A stretch of 64,000 nt of DNA from Acetobacterium bakii (GTDB lineage: Bacteria; Bacillota; Clostridia; Eubacteriales; Eubacteriaceae). The first letter of the stretch is position 1. Each line of letters opens with the position of its first letter. The DNA lies in contig NZ_LGYO01000009.1 in the NCBI RefSeq assembly GCF_001263355.1, positions 1 through 64,000 on the forward strand. The letters are read 5' to 3'. The translations under genes and the position numbers were made by a program. This document shows positions 8,372 through 17,529 of this stretch, in pieces. The notes under the pieces are model-generated. The model worked only from the letters and a program-made list of their open reading frames with translations. It had not been told where the DNA came from and did not search any database.

Positions 8372-8743
8372 ATGATCTCAGATAAATTGCTTGAAAAAAT
8401 TCGTAAGCTTTGTCATGAGTTGGATGAATTGTCCCAGGAAAATTTTGACAAAGGCATGAAACTTCACGCAGCTTCAAAGGCCGAAACCAGTCCAGTTGAA
8501 GTGCCACATGTTATAAGTCAGAAAGAAAATGAAAGACTTTTAAAGAATAAAGCCTATATCCATGCGGCTCAGATCATTGGCGAAACTCTGGCCCTGCTGG
8601 AAGAGCTTGACAATGTGGAATGGATCTATAATGATAAAATTCGAAAACTATATTATAACAGACCTGATCGATCTAAAATTGCTGATGATGAAACGGTTTA
8701 TTCCCTCGAACCACCTTTTACCCGATCAAAGTTTTTAAATTAA
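8372..8743 (+). CDS. hypothetical helical protein
   Basis: 123 residues, not recognised. It is mostly charged and probably alpha-helical (LLEKIRKLCHELDELSQENF at the N-terminus; a second helical stretch IIGETLALLEELDNVEWIY), with no signal peptide or membrane segment. The start has AAAGAGG and good spacing, which supports a real gene. It stands alone, facing away from the ThyA-like gene. No function can be proposed. Confidence 0.65.
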   Translation: MISDKLLEKIRKLCHELDELSQENFDKGMKLHAASKAETSPVEVPHVISQKENERLLKNKAYIHAAQIIGETLALLEELDNVEWIYNDKIRKLYYNRPDRSKIADDETVYSLEPPFTRSKFLN

Positions 8744-8844
8744 ATACGGAATGACATAGAAAAACAGCCTCTATTTAGTCGTTATTTTTTAGTTGTTAAT
8801 GCAACGGCTGTTCGTTTGATTACTGAACTTTATTAGCTGTGGTT

Positions 8845-9396
8845 TTAAGCTTTATCCTCTTGTTTACTCCCGGCAATAGCCAGTGCGACCAGAGATAGAA
8901 TCATGGCACCAACCACTAAAGCATCCTTTACCCGAGTATTTACACCTGTTTTCGGATTGGAAGAACCATAATAAGGTTGTTTGACATCTCTGGAGACAAT
9001 TGCTTTTTCTTCAACTACCGGGACACTTATAGCTGATATTTCCGGTTGTTCGGTCAGAGCGATTATTTCAGGGGCTGGAACAACCGGGGCTATGGGGTCA
9101 ACGCCTTGTTCGGGTACAGCTTTTGTCTCAGGTACGGGAGCGGCTGGAACATTAATTTCATCGGTTGTAGTTTGTTCGAGAACCGCGGTTGGATCAGTGG
9201 TCAAGTCGGATATTGCTGGTTCGGAAGCAACTGCATCCTCGGCTGCGGTTTCTGTTGTTACCAAAACCAGGGTTATTTCATTATCACCAGGTTTTGCAGT
9301 TTCTTCACTGTCAGCCCCCAGAGCAGACACTGGAAGGAGCATGAACAGCATGGCCACTACCATCAACATGGACACAAATTTGGACATTCTTTTCAT
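8845..9396 (-). CDS. short NPKTG-anchored surface protein
   Basis: 183 residues and a paralogue of the 2317-3606 protein. It shares the signal peptide (MKRMSKFVSMLMVVAMLFML and a PVSALGAD cleavage region), the acidic segment with a TTETAAEDA-like motif, the SNPKTG sorting signal and the hydrophobic helix. The beta-helix core is missing; the middle is a Pro/Val/Glu-rich, low-complexity stalk. Even the leader matches (TTAGAAATGGAGAA before the start). It could be a wall-anchored spacer protein, or the product of an internal deletion or of duplication without the core. No sortase is nearby. Confidence 0.75.
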   Translation of the reverse strand: MKRMSKFVSMLMVVAMLFMLLPVSALGADSEETAKPGDNEITLVLVTTETAAEDAVASEPAISDLTTDPTAVLEQTTTDEINVPAAPVPETKAVPEQGVDPIAPVVPAPEIIALTEQPEISAISVPVVEEKAIVSRDVKQPYYGSSNPKTGVNTRVKDALVVGAMILSLVALAIAGSKQEDKA

Positions 9397-9465
9397 TTCA
9401 CTTCTCCATTTCTAAGATTTTATTTTTGATTCATAATTCATAGGTATGGTAATTTATCGACAAAC

Positions 9466-9508
9466 TGAAATGAGCTAATAGGGTTATACCCTATTAGCTC
9501 ATTTTTAA
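9466..9508 (+). terminator. orphan terminator between divergent genes
   Basis: AATGAGCTAATAGGGT (9469-9484) pairs with ACCCTATTAGCTCATT (9488-9503) and is followed by TTTTT on the plus strand. The genes on either side are transcribed away from it, and the nearest upstream plus-strand gene ended at 8743. It may be an attenuator or the end of an unannotated transcript. Confidence 0.7.
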
Positions 9509-9647
9509 TCGTTGGCGCAATATTTTGCTGTCTGATTATTCTTATACGGAAAATGTCTATTTCGTATAGAATATTTTAAAATACCATAAATAGGGTAAAC
9601 ACAATCATATATGTGGTTGGCTACCCGATATAGCCGGGAGAACTAAA

Positions 9648-10475
9648 ATGATTTTGAAACTAAATGTAGTTGAAATAAGAACCCTTCTTTTTGAAGTTAA
9701 TGCGGATAATTATCAGGCCGCTTATTCCCTGTTAAAAGAGGGGCTTGCGGAAATAGTTGAGCCTTCTGAAGCCGACAATATTGATATTAAGTGCATTGAT
9801 GATTCTGGTATTGTACAGCTTATTTCGCTTCATGATGACGATCGTGTTTCAGAGATGCCCATACAACCGGAGAACATTGCCGTTTGCGAGATAGCAGCTG
9901 AAGCGAATACCCCAAAGCTCTCTGTTAAATTCTACGATTGGCGCTGTATTCTGTTTTTAGAAGAGCAAGTTCAAGGTGTTTCGGGAAAAATTTGGGACAT
10001 TACTTATGAGCCCTACATCGAACTGTTAAAAAGGTGGGACATGACCGAAAATGATGTTTTGGATCAAGTAAGAAACAATGTGAATTCATTTAGCGCAAAG
10101 ATTGGCGGATGTAATCAGCGCATTAGTTCAGCAATGATTAATGCAGTGGCTGAAATGATTTTTAGAGTGATTAAACGAACCACCGAGACAGGCGGTATTG
10201 CCACCGACCTGTCCTCGATATTCTTTGACGATCGTTGTGTTTTGTTTATGCACGACAAGTATGTGAATATCGGATTAAAAGATATTTGCTATGAGACCTA
10301 TATCGACTTGCTTGAAGATCAAGACCTCAGTGACAGTGATATTTTGGGATACATCAAGAACGATATAGATGATTTTATCACTCAATTTAATCGAGGTGGC
10401 TATCCGATTGACTCAGCCAAAGCTAAAAAAGTATCGGATATAATGGAAATCATTAAATTCCAGTTGTTTCCTTAA
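9648..10475 (+). CDS. hypothetical protein with an internal repeat
   Basis: 275 residues, not recognised. Two halves resemble each other. FYDWRCILFLEEQ...YEPYIELLKRWDMTENDVLDQVRNNVNSF in the middle parallels FFDDRCVLFMHDK...YETYIDLLEDQDLSDSDILGYIKNDIDDF near the C-terminus, so it contains a duplicated ~60-residue unit. No signal peptide or membrane helix. A GGGAG ribosome-binding site lies inside a small GC-rich stem just before the ATG, which could modulate translation. The next gene is convergent. Confidence 0.7.
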   Translation: MILKLNVVEIRTLLFEVNADNYQAAYSLLKEGLAEIVEPSEADNIDIKCIDDSGIVQLISLHDDDRVSEMPIQPENIAVCEIAAEANTPKLSVKFYDWRCILFLEEQVQGVSGKIWDITYEPYIELLKRWDMTENDVLDQVRNNVNSFSAKIGGCNQRISSAMINAVAEMIFRVIKRTTETGGIATDLSSIFFDDRCVLFMHDKYVNIGLKDICYETYIDLLEDQDLSDSDILGYIKNDIDDFITQFNRGGYPIDSAKAKKVSDIMEIIKFQLFP

Positions 10476-10489
10476 GGTGAGCGCTTATT

Positions 10490-11038
10490 CTAAAAACTGC
10501 TGTCAGGTTGCTTTAAAAATTCAAGTTCCTCTGAGGTGGATTGGCGGTTCAGTGTTTCATTACGATGGGGATAACGTCCGAATTTATCAATAATTGCTTT
10601 ATGTTTTAGTTCGAATTCCAGGGTTAACGCATCACCCAATGCTTCAAAAAGAGGCAGTCCCTGTTCGTGGATAGATGAAGATTCAGAGTGCATGAAAGGC
10701 ATTAAGATGAATTTTTTCCGGCTTTCCGGTAGGGTAGAAAATTTCGGGTCCTTCACAGCTTCCTGAGCCAACACCAGGGCTATACCATCTTGAGCAAAAG
10801 AGGCGGCATTGTCACGATTCAGATTTCTTGAAAATTGGTCCAAAACAATAATTTCTGCTAATCTTCCCTGGATGGTGTCTCGCCAATTCGCCAGAAGGCC
10901 CTGCCTGCCGGCAAGCCAAACATCGTAAAAATATTCTTTTATCTGCTGATCAAACTGTTCATTTTTTTGGAACCAAAATGGTTCATTATCCGGATTAAAC
11001 CAAAAATCCAACACCTTTTGACATGGAATAGTTTTCAT
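10490..11038 (-). CDS. DUF924 family protein
   Basis: 182 residues matching the DUF924 (YPO3518-like) family. Seen are VLDFWFNP near the start, IIVLDQFSRNLNRD, ILMPFMHSES and FGRYPHRNETLNRQSTSEE. The family is a soluble all-helical, TPR-like fold of unknown function, and the length is normal. It is downstream of the YjjG-like phosphatase gene with a 38-bp gap and its own GGAAGG site, so the two are probably co-transcribed. Confidence 0.85.
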   Translation of the reverse strand: MKTIPCQKVLDFWFNPDNEPFWFQKNEQFDQQIKEYFYDVWLAGRQGLLANWRDTIQGRLAEIIVLDQFSRNLNRDNAASFAQDGIALVLAQEAVKDPKFSTLPESRKKFILMPFMHSESSSIHEQGLPLFEALGDALTLEFELKHKAIIDKFGRYPHRNETLNRQSTSEELEFLKQPDSSF

Positions 11039-11076
11039 AACTGACCTTCCTTATTTTCATATTTTTTCGTGAATGA

Positions 11077-11769
11077 TTAAATGCTGCAGATTTCCTGTAA
11101 CTCTGATAAATAACTGATCGTATAGGTGCTTTTAATCGAGTTTGACTCTGATAAACTTTTGTTTGATGGATTAAACCAACATGTATCAATTCCCATATTG
11201 ATTCCGCCTAATACATCTGTGTTTAGGGAATCACCAATAATAAGCAGCTTATCTAATTCATTATCGTCAGTTTTATCGATAACATGTTCAAAGAATCGTC
11301 GATTCGGTTTTTGAAAACCAATGGACTGGGAATCAAATATTTCGCTGAAAAATGCATACAAACCGGACATTTTTAATCGTTTGATTTGGGTTTTTCTAAT
11401 CCCATTGGTAACAATGATCATTTTATGGGTTGTCGAAAGTTTTTCACATGTTTCCAATGCGCCATCAATTAAGCGATAGCCGCCAGCAAGATATTCCCGG
11501 TATTTATTTTCCCAATCGCGACCATCGATAAGATGATCATACAATTTTAAAGTCTCTGAAAATCGTGAATTCAATACTTGATCCAATGCCAGGTCGCCTT
11601 TTTCATAATGTAACCATAAATTTTTGTTAATCATATCATAGGTATTTCTTATCTCGTTTGTAAATGGAACCTTGTATTCCGAAAATAAATTTTCCAGAGC
11701 AATCTGTTCATAGGCATTAAAATCAAGTAATGTTCCATCTAAGTCAAACATTAAAGTCGAATATTTCAT
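11077..11769 (-). CDS. yjjG: YjjG-type HAD pyrimidine 5'-nucleotidase
   Basis: A 230-residue HAD-superfamily hydrolase. Motif I is MFDLDGTLLDF with the nucleophile Asp and general acid Asp, motif II is VTNG, motif III is the Lys in QKPNRRFF, and motif IV is IGDSLNTDVLGG. A helical cap lies between motifs I and II. The YjjG/YfnB group dephosphorylates nucleoside monophosphates, including non-canonical pyrimidines. It is first in a likely two-gene unit with the DUF924 gene, and the start has TGGAG. Substrate is by subfamily resemblance only. Confidence 0.8.
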   Translation of the reverse strand: MKYSTLMFDLDGTLLDFNAYEQIALENLFSEYKVPFTNEIRNTYDMINKNLWLHYEKGDLALDQVLNSRFSETLKLYDHLIDGRDWENKYREYLAGGYRLIDGALETCEKLSTTHKMIIVTNGIRKTQIKRLKMSGLYAFFSEIFDSQSIGFQKPNRRFFEHVIDKTDDNELDKLLIIGDSLNTDVLGGINMGIDTCWFNPSNKSLSESNSIKSTYTISYLSELQEICSI

Positions 11770-11961
11770 TTTTCACTCCATTACCCTATTTGGGTATTCT
11801 TTCCATCCGGTAAAGGTGATGATTTAAAAAAATCCCTCAAACCTAAGTCCGGGGGAATCTTAATTCGTCGTTTGAATTCAGTTTTTCATTGCTTTGAATG
11901 GGTGTGTTTTGCTTTTTAAGAATAACTGGCTGTCCGCTTTCCATGATTCGCGGATTTTGTG

Positions 11962-12777
11962 TCATGGCTTAAAATATTCAAAGATGATCACATCAAATTT
12001 CTTCTTGCAGTACTCAATATCATCGGTGTCCTGAACCGTCCATCCCACCAGCCGGCCGGTTAATAAATGAAACAGGAAGAGCCCCAGTTTTCGCCGGGCA
12101 TCGCCATGGTAAAAGGCCATGAAATGAGGACGGGTAATAATATTTGTACCAAATGAAATGATTAAGAGCCATTGCCATAATTTGACATCAAATTCCTTAA
12201 GGCTTTTACGCCCGACCGAAAGCTGTCCCCGAACCACATCCGGGCGGTTTTTGTAAAACCATCGGACAATCAGAGGCTGAAAGGATTCTACACAGTACAA
12301 TCCTTCGTAATCATCAAGCATTTCAGCAGTTTTTGAACACAGTTCATTGAGATTTTTTGTATTTTTCAGTTCTACAATCAGGGGAACCTGTCCATCCACC
12401 ATTTTGAGCACATCTTCAAATAAGGGAATCTTTTCCTCGGTGCTTTCGAGATGGAACTCTTTCAATTCTTCATAGGTACAGTCTGTTATTAATTGATCCA
12501 CTCCGCACAGCCGGGATAAATTGTCATCGTGAAAGACAATGATCTTTCCATCAGCGGTAAGATTTAAATCCATCTCAATGCCATAACCGGCATTGACTGC
12601 TTTTTTAAAGGCTTCCATTGAATTTTCAGGAATTGACTTATCCTTTTCATGAAGTCCCCGGTGGGCATAATAACTCGTCCAAAGCCGATCATCGACTTCC
12701 TTTGGCATCTTGCCCGGAAGCAGCAGCAGAATATAAATGATAAATATGGCTATTATAGCCAGAATATAATGTGACAT
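11962..12777 (-). CDS. membrane-anchored glycerophosphodiester phosphodiesterase
   Basis: 271 residues. An N-terminal membrane helix (about residues 3-22) is followed by a GDPD TIM-barrel domain. AHRG, ENSMEAFKKA, GIEMDLNLTADG and VFHDD hold the metal ligands and the two catalytic histidines typical of GlpQ/UgpQ enzymes. It would hydrolyse glycerophosphodiesters to glycerol-3-phosphate and an alcohol at the membrane face. GGAGAG precedes the start. Transcribed alone. Confidence 0.87.
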   Translation of the reverse strand: MSHYILAIIAIFIIYILLLLPGKMPKEVDDRLWTSYYAHRGLHEKDKSIPENSMEAFKKAVNAGYGIEMDLNLTADGKIIVFHDDNLSRLCGVDQLITDCTYEELKEFHLESTEEKIPLFEDVLKMVDGQVPLIVELKNTKNLNELCSKTAEMLDDYEGLYCVESFQPLIVRWFYKNRPDVVRGQLSVGRKSLKEFDVKLWQWLLIISFGTNIITRPHFMAFYHGDARRKLGLFLFHLLTGRLVGWTVQDTDDIEYCKKKFDVIIFEYFKP

Positions 12778-13382
12778 GTCTTCTCAACTCTCCTTTTAAT
12801 CTCGTTCTGTTCAATATTTTAATTCTCTCAATTTTGAGTTTTTAAGGTCCTTTTTATATTTACCCCAACATTATCTCAATCAATCATTAAAACTTCATTA
12901 GTTTTAAAAAATAGGTCGTGTGGCTGATGCGTTGAGCCGAAATCTCCTGATTTCGCTATTTCTGTATCATCTCACCACCGCTTACAACAGGCTAATGTCC
13001 ATCAGTCGATTTTCTCTTTTACGCTAATTTACTCAATACATGTAAATGGTGAAATCGCATTTAATGGAGATATTGTATCATTTTATAACCACTAAGGAAA
13101 GCTTAATAAGGTATAAAAACGATCAAATTTGTTGTTTTTATCTTGGGACAATGTTGCACTGGTTATAATAAGCATAATTTTATAGTACCGTGTAAAATTT
13201 TACAAGATAAGGAATGTTAATTATTGAGTCGACTGTTTAAATTCTTCACATTTCTATGTTATATAAACGACCTGGGTTTGAAATTCTCCTAGGTAAACGT
13301 GGTATAATAAAACTTCACCTGAGATGAATGCATTTATAAAGCATCCCAGATAGATTTAAGATATATTTTGGAGGTAGCAAAT
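12778..13382. other. 605-bp intergenic region
   Basis: No gene was found. It holds repeat copy B (13055-13120), a perfect 14-bp palindrome TGTAAAATTTTACA (13191-13204), and a possible promoter with TATAAT at 13303-13308 ahead of the flavoprotein gene. Confidence 0.5.
13055..13120 (+). repeat. intergenic repeat family, copy B
   Basis: AATGGAGATATTGTATCATT followed by TTATAACCACTAAGGAAAGC and TATAAAAAC. Same core and spacing as copies A, C and D. Confidence 0.7.
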
Positions 13383-13928
13383 ATGTTAAGCGGAAAAACA
13401 ATTACGTTGGGAATTACCGGGTGCAGTCCGGCAATCAAGTCTCTTGATTTGATTAGAGAATTAAAGCATTTGGGTGCAGCAGTGAATGTTATTATGACAC
13501 CTAACTCAGTAAACTTTGTCACCCCTTTGCTGGTTCAAAGGGAAGCTGGAACAGCTATTCAAATAGAACAGTTTGAATTACCAAAAGCATTTGATTCAAA
13601 TCATCAGGCAAATTCAGGCAAATCCGATTTAATGCTGATTGCTCCGGCATCTGCGAATACTTTGGGAAAAGCAGCAAATGGCATTGCTGATAATCTGCTT
13701 TCAACGAATATCCTCTCAGCAAAATCTCCGATCATGATTGCGACACATATCAACCCTACAATGTTCAGCAAACCAAGTGTTCAGCGAAATCTTGTCCAGT
13801 TAAAAAAGGACGGATTTATTTTTGTTGAAAATTCGGATCCAGTGACCAAATATCCAAGCCTTTTTCCCGGGATAGATGCGGTAATTAAAACGGTAAAGAA
13901 TGTATTCCTTAACGATTTTAAATTTTAA
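13383..13928 (+). CDS. flavoprotein (CoaC/UbiX-like fold)
   Basis: About 181 residues from ATG 13383. GGAGGT lies just upstream of this codon, so an upstream in-frame TTG at 13368 is not the start. It belongs to the homo-oligomeric flavin-containing Cys decarboxylase / UbiX fold. ITLGITGCSPAIKSLDLIREL is the FMN-phosphate region, ADLMLIAPASANTLGKAANGIADNLL-type wording occurs as SDLMLIAPASANTLGKAANG, and HINPTMFSKPSVQRNL parallels the substrate clamp of phosphopantothenoylcysteine decarboxylase. The canonical decarboxylase context is not complete, so the substrate is unknown. It stands alone. Confidence 0.7.
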   Translation: MLSGKTITLGITGCSPAIKSLDLIRELKHLGAAVNVIMTPNSVNFVTPLLVQREAGTAIQIEQFELPKAFDSNHQANSGKSDLMLIAPASANTLGKAANGIADNLLSTNILSAKSPIMIATHINPTMFSKPSVQRNLVQLKKDGFIFVENSDPVTKYPSLFPGIDAVIKTVKNVFLNDFKF

Positions 13929-14026
13929 GCATGATTGTGAGTTTTAGAATTCAAAATGCTGGTTATTTCCCCATTCCATCACTGATGCAACAATGATATG
14001 GTTTTCAGGTTAAAAATCATTATTAA

Positions 14027-14090
14027 TTATTGACCTTTTTACTGTTTTTTATATATAATTATATCACGCTACAATTTGTGAGGTCAATAA
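14027..14090 (+). promoter_or_regulatory. promoter flanked by a perfect 10-bp inverted repeat
   Basis: TTGACC (14030-14035) and TATAAT (14054-14059) form a promoter with an 18-bp spacer. TTATTGACCT (14027-14036) overlaps the -35 and is the exact inverse of AGGTCAATAA (14081-14090). A repressor bridging both could control the exporter. Confidence 0.6.
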
Positions 14091-14145
14091 TGTTTCAAAG
14101 TGATGATATGGAATTTTTTGTAAAATTTATGAAGGAGGTGTATTG

Positions 14146-15390
14146 ATGACTCAATCACCAAACCAAACCAGCCTGGAAGTTGGAAGTAAACAGAAATATC
14201 TGGGACATAAAGGACTTATTGCTTTTATGGCTCTTATGAATATGTTTATTCCTCTTTCCACAGACATGTATTTACCGGCACTGCCAAGTATGAATACATA
14301 TTTTGGAAGCAGCTCCGCCGTTACAAATTTAACATTAAGTGCATTTTTCTTGTTTTATGCTGTAGGCATCTTGTTTTGGGGTCCCCTCAGTGATAAATAT
14401 GGCCGCAAACCTATTCTTTTAGTGGGCAGTATTCTATATGCTGCCAGCAGCATCGCCTGTGCAATGTCAGTGAATATTTATTTTCTGATTGCCGCCAGAA
14501 TTTTTCAGGCAATCGGTTCCGGTGCAATTACATCGGTTTCCATGGCGGTTGTAAAGGACTCCTACAGCGGAAAAAAAAGGGAATCCATTTTAGCTATTTG
14601 TCAGTCCATTTCCGGACTTGCGCCCATGGTTGCGCCCATAGTTGGGGCCTTAATTCTAACTTTTTCCGATTGGCGAGGCTCCTTCTGGGCTCTTGCACTC
14701 ATCAGTATCGTTAACCTGGGTTTTTCCATTTTATTCCAGGAAACTTTAAAGGTTGAGGAACGCTATACCGGAACATTGTTTGGCTCCCTGGGACGGCTGG
14801 TGATTGTCAGCAAAAACAAGAGTTTTATTATACCGGCACTTATATTTGCATTAAGTACACTTCCATTTATGGGTTATATTGCAGTTTCATCCTATGTTTA
14901 TGTGAATTACTTTGGTCTCAGTGCCCAGATTTACAGCTATTTCTTTGCGGCTAATGCACTGTTGTCCATAGCAGGACCGTTTATTTATGTTAAGTTCCTA
15001 AGCAATATGAATAAAAAATTATTTGCGTCAATGATTTTAGCCATTGCAACACTAAGCGGTGTTTTAGTGATGACTTTGGGCACCTTGACGCCCCTGTTAT
15101 TCTGGATTTCGTTCCTGTTCATGTCTTTATCAGGGGCAGTGATGCGTCCCTTCAGTGCTAATCTGCTGCTGGATCAACAGGAAAGTGATATTGGATCAGT
15201 CTCATCCGTCATCGGCACGCTATTCACTGTTCTCGGGAGCATTGGCATGGCTCTGGCATCTATTCCATGGGGAAATATTGTTTTCGGTCTTGGTTTAATT
15301 ATCACTATTTTTTCTCTAATATCCTTGCTGTTATGGAATGTGTTTATGAAATCTAGCATTCCCTGCGTGGGCGTAAAGAATATTACATAA
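14146..15390 (+). CDS. Bcr/CflA-family drug-resistance MFS exporter
   Basis: About 414 residues from ATG 14146 (AAGGAGGT six bases upstream; a TTG one codon earlier is too close). A 12-helix major facilitator of the Bcr/CflA group: STDMYLPALPSM in helix 1, then GPLSDKYGRKPILLVG (motif A) and RIFQAIGSGAITSVSMAVVKD (motif C-like region). Expected to export toxic compounds by proton exchange. Its promoter carries a strong inverted repeat, suggesting repressor control. It converges on ftsH and shares a bidirectional terminator with it. Confidence 0.87.
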   Translation: MTQSPNQTSLEVGSKQKYLGHKGLIAFMALMNMFIPLSTDMYLPALPSMNTYFGSSSAVTNLTLSAFFLFYAVGILFWGPLSDKYGRKPILLVGSILYAASSIACAMSVNIYFLIAARIFQAIGSGAITSVSMAVVKDSYSGKKRESILAICQSISGLAPMVAPIVGALILTFSDWRGSFWALALISIVNLGFSILFQETLKVEERYTGTLFGSLGRLVIVSKNKSFIIPALIFALSTLPFMGYIAVSSYVYVNYFGLSAQIYSYFFAANALLSIAGPFIYVKFLSNMNKKLFASMILAIATLSGVLVMTLGTLTPLLFWISFLFMSLSGAVMRPFSANLLLDQQESDIGSVSSVIGTLFTVLGSIGMALASIPWGNIVFGLGLIITIFSLISLLLWNVFMKSSIPCVGVKNIT

Positions 15391-15423
15391 ATCCAACCCC
15401 TTAATGTCAGCATTTGTTTAAAA

Positions 15424-15470
15424 AATAAGAAAGACCTTGTTTGACAGTGTCAAACAAGGTCTTTCTTTTC
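15424..15470. terminator. bidirectional terminator
   Basis: AAGAAAGACCTTGTTTGACA (15427-15446) and its exact complement (15448-15467) give a near-continuous 20-bp stem. T-rich sequence follows on the plus strand, and T-rich sequence follows on the minus strand too. It lies between the convergent exporter and ftsH genes. Confidence 0.88.
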
Positions 15471-15486
15471 AATTATTAGTGTTTAC

Positions 15487-17304
15487 TTATGCAGTCTGGA
15501 AAATTGATTCAAACTCTGGACCTTCCACTTTTTCCTTGACCAGTAAAACTTCAGCCAAACCATTTAGCTTGCTGATGTTTTCCTGAAGCAGATCCAGGGT
15601 TCTCTGGTAAGCCTGGTCAATGATCTGTTTGACCTCGGTGTCAATAATATTTGCAATATCATTGCTGTACTGCTGAGGCTGACCAGAATTTCCGCCATCA
15701 TTTTCGTCAGCAAAAATCATATTGGTTAGTTGATCGCTCATGCCATACTTTGTCACCATACTCCGGGCAATCTGATTAACGCGTTGTAAATCGTTTGATG
15801 CTCCTGTGCTGACTTCATTTAAAACAATTTCTTCAGCAGCCCGACCACCCAAAGCAATAATGATTTCTTCAATGAGCTGAGATTTGGTATGATAGTTCTG
15901 ATCTTCAGAAGGTCTGCTGGCAGTATAGCCACCCGCCATACCCGAAGGAATAATCGTGACCCGATCAACATTCCGGGATGATGAAGCAATTTTAATGGCA
16001 ATAGCATGACCAGCCTCATGATAAGCGGTTAATTTTTTGTCTTTTTCGCTCATCACATAGCTCTTTTTCTCAGGTCCCATCATGACCTTGAAGGCCGCTT
16101 CTTTTATGACCTCATTATCAATGAACGATCGATGTCCTCTGGCGGTTAATAAAGCCGATTCATTCAGCAGGTTTTCCAGATCGGCACCGGTGAAGCCCGG
16201 TGTGATTCGGGCGACTTCGCCTAATTTAACATCATCAGCAAATGGTTTCCCTTTTGCATGTACGTTTAGTATCTGTTCTCTGCCTCTGATATCCGGCAAT
16301 CCAACAGTTACCCGTCGGTCAAACCGTCCCGGTCTCAAAAGGGCTGGGTCAAGAACATCTGGCCGATTGGTAGCGGCCAGAATGATGACGCCTTCATTGA
16401 TACCAAAGCCATCCATTTCGACCAGTAATTGATTCAAGGTCTGCTCTCTTTCGTCATTTCCGCCGCCCATACTACCGCCGCGCTGACGTCCTACGGCATC
16501 GATCTCATCAATAAATACGATACAAGGTGCACTCTTCTTAGCTTGTTCAAAAAGATCCCGAACCCTTGATGCACCAACACCAACAAATATTTCAACAAAG
16601 TCCGAACCGCTGATACTAAAAAATGGTACCCCGGCCTCACCGGAAACAGCTTTCGCCAAAAGCGTTTTTCCGGTACCCGGCGGTCCTACAAGAAGAACCC
16701 CTTTTGGTATTCTGGCTCCAAGATCAACAAAGCGTTCCGGAGCTTTGAGAAATTCAACAATTTCTTCCAACTCTTCTTTAACCTCGTCGGCTCCGGCAAC
16801 ATCAGCAAAGCTCACATTTTTTTGATTTTCAACCATTAATTTTGCCCGACTCTTGCCCATTGCCGTTGCACCATTTCCGCCTAAACCGCTGCCTTGCTGA
16901 CGTTTATTGACAGCGAACCAAACAACCACCAGCATGACTAAGATGATGGACGTCACAATTGAAGACCACCATGGTATTTCTAATGGCTGAGAAATACTGT
17001 AAGATTCAATGAGTTGATTTTCCGCAGCCTGGGTAAAACGATCTGAAGCTGACGAAATATCCTGGGGAACCGTGACCTCATAATTCGTGATTTCGCTATT
17101 TACATCCAATGCCTTATTAAGCTGAATTTCAGCTAGATCTTCCTGCAATACAATGCTATTCACATTGCCCGACTGAATTTCTGTTAACAGTCTGGAATAA
17201 TCCATGGTTGAAGGGGCGTTTTTGATTGAACTAAAGATAACCATGCCTGCGATGACTAAAAATATTACAACGTAGATACCCTGATGTTTTAGATATTTCA
17301 TCAT
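15487..17304 (-). CDS. ftsH: ATP-dependent zinc metalloprotease FtsH
   Basis: A 605-residue membrane AAA+ protease that degrades misassembled membrane proteins and short-lived regulators. Two membrane helices (about 9-26 and 113-131) flank an extracytoplasmic domain. The AAA domain follows, with Walker A GPPGTGKT (207-214), Walker B IVFIDEID (262-269), the arginine-finger region RPGRFDRR, and the zinc site HEAGH (429-433). It starts with two Met codons; the ribosome-binding region is GGTGG. A 20-bp palindrome at 17425-17444, matching a site upstream of the neighbouring tetR gene, lies 121 bp before the start, so TetR control is likely. Confidence 0.95.
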   Translation of the reverse strand: MMKYLKHQGIYVVIFLVIAGMVIFSSIKNAPSTMDYSRLLTEIQSGNVNSIVLQEDLAEIQLNKALDVNSEITNYEVTVPQDISSASDRFTQAAENQLIESYSISQPLEIPWWSSIVTSIILVMLVVVWFAVNKRQQGSGLGGNGATAMGKSRAKLMVENQKNVSFADVAGADEVKEELEEIVEFLKAPERFVDLGARIPKGVLLVGPPGTGKTLLAKAVSGEAGVPFFSISGSDFVEIFVGVGASRVRDLFEQAKKSAPCIVFIDEIDAVGRQRGGSMGGGNDEREQTLNQLLVEMDGFGINEGVIILAATNRPDVLDPALLRPGRFDRRVTVGLPDIRGREQILNVHAKGKPFADDVKLGEVARITPGFTGADLENLLNESALLTARGHRSFIDNEVIKEAAFKVMMGPEKKSYVMSEKDKKLTAYHEAGHAIAIKIASSSRNVDRVTIIPSGMAGGYTASRPSEDQNYHTKSQLIEEIIIALGGRAAEEIVLNEVSTGASNDLQRVNQIARSMVTKYGMSDQLTNMIFADENDGGNSGQPQQYSNDIANIIDTEVKQIIDQAYQRTLDLLQENISKLNGLAEVLLVKEKVEGPEFESIFQTA

Positions 17305-17424
17305 GCCACCACCATAAAACTTACTGCCGGGAACAAACCTTCACGAATCGAATTTTTAAAATTTCCTTTATTACTTACTTGGGACTTCACTCTTATTTGA
17401 CCAACTTTCCTGATTTCTATTTAT

Positions 17425-17444
17425 TTAAATGAATATTCATTTAA
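17425..17444. promoter_or_regulatory. probable TetR operator upstream of ftsH
   Basis: TTAAATGAATATTCATTTAA is a perfect 20-bp palindrome in the tetR-ftsH gap. Its core TAAATGAATATTCATTTA matches 15 of 18 positions of TAAATGATTGTTCAGTTA at 18121-18138. Confidence 0.6.
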
Positions 17445-17529
17445 TTATTGTTTAAGAAAAAACGTGTTTGCTTTCATGATCTTTATTTCACAAAAACGCC
17501 ACGCTTAAATTTTTTATTTTTTCTTATTC

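Noticed and set aside
8981-9429. Two plus-strand frames opposite the short NPKTG gene
   Set aside because: Low-complexity shadows of the repetitive minus-strand gene; no translation signals.
9585-9648. Possible riboswitch before the 9648 gene
   Set aside because: GGGTAAACAC and the small GC stem vaguely recall a c-di-GMP aptamer, but the required paired elements and tetraloop contacts are not present in order.
14000-14100. Third AGGT half-site making a triple operator
   Set aside because: AGGTTAAAAA at 14007 matches only part of the repeat and could be chance in AT-rich sequence.
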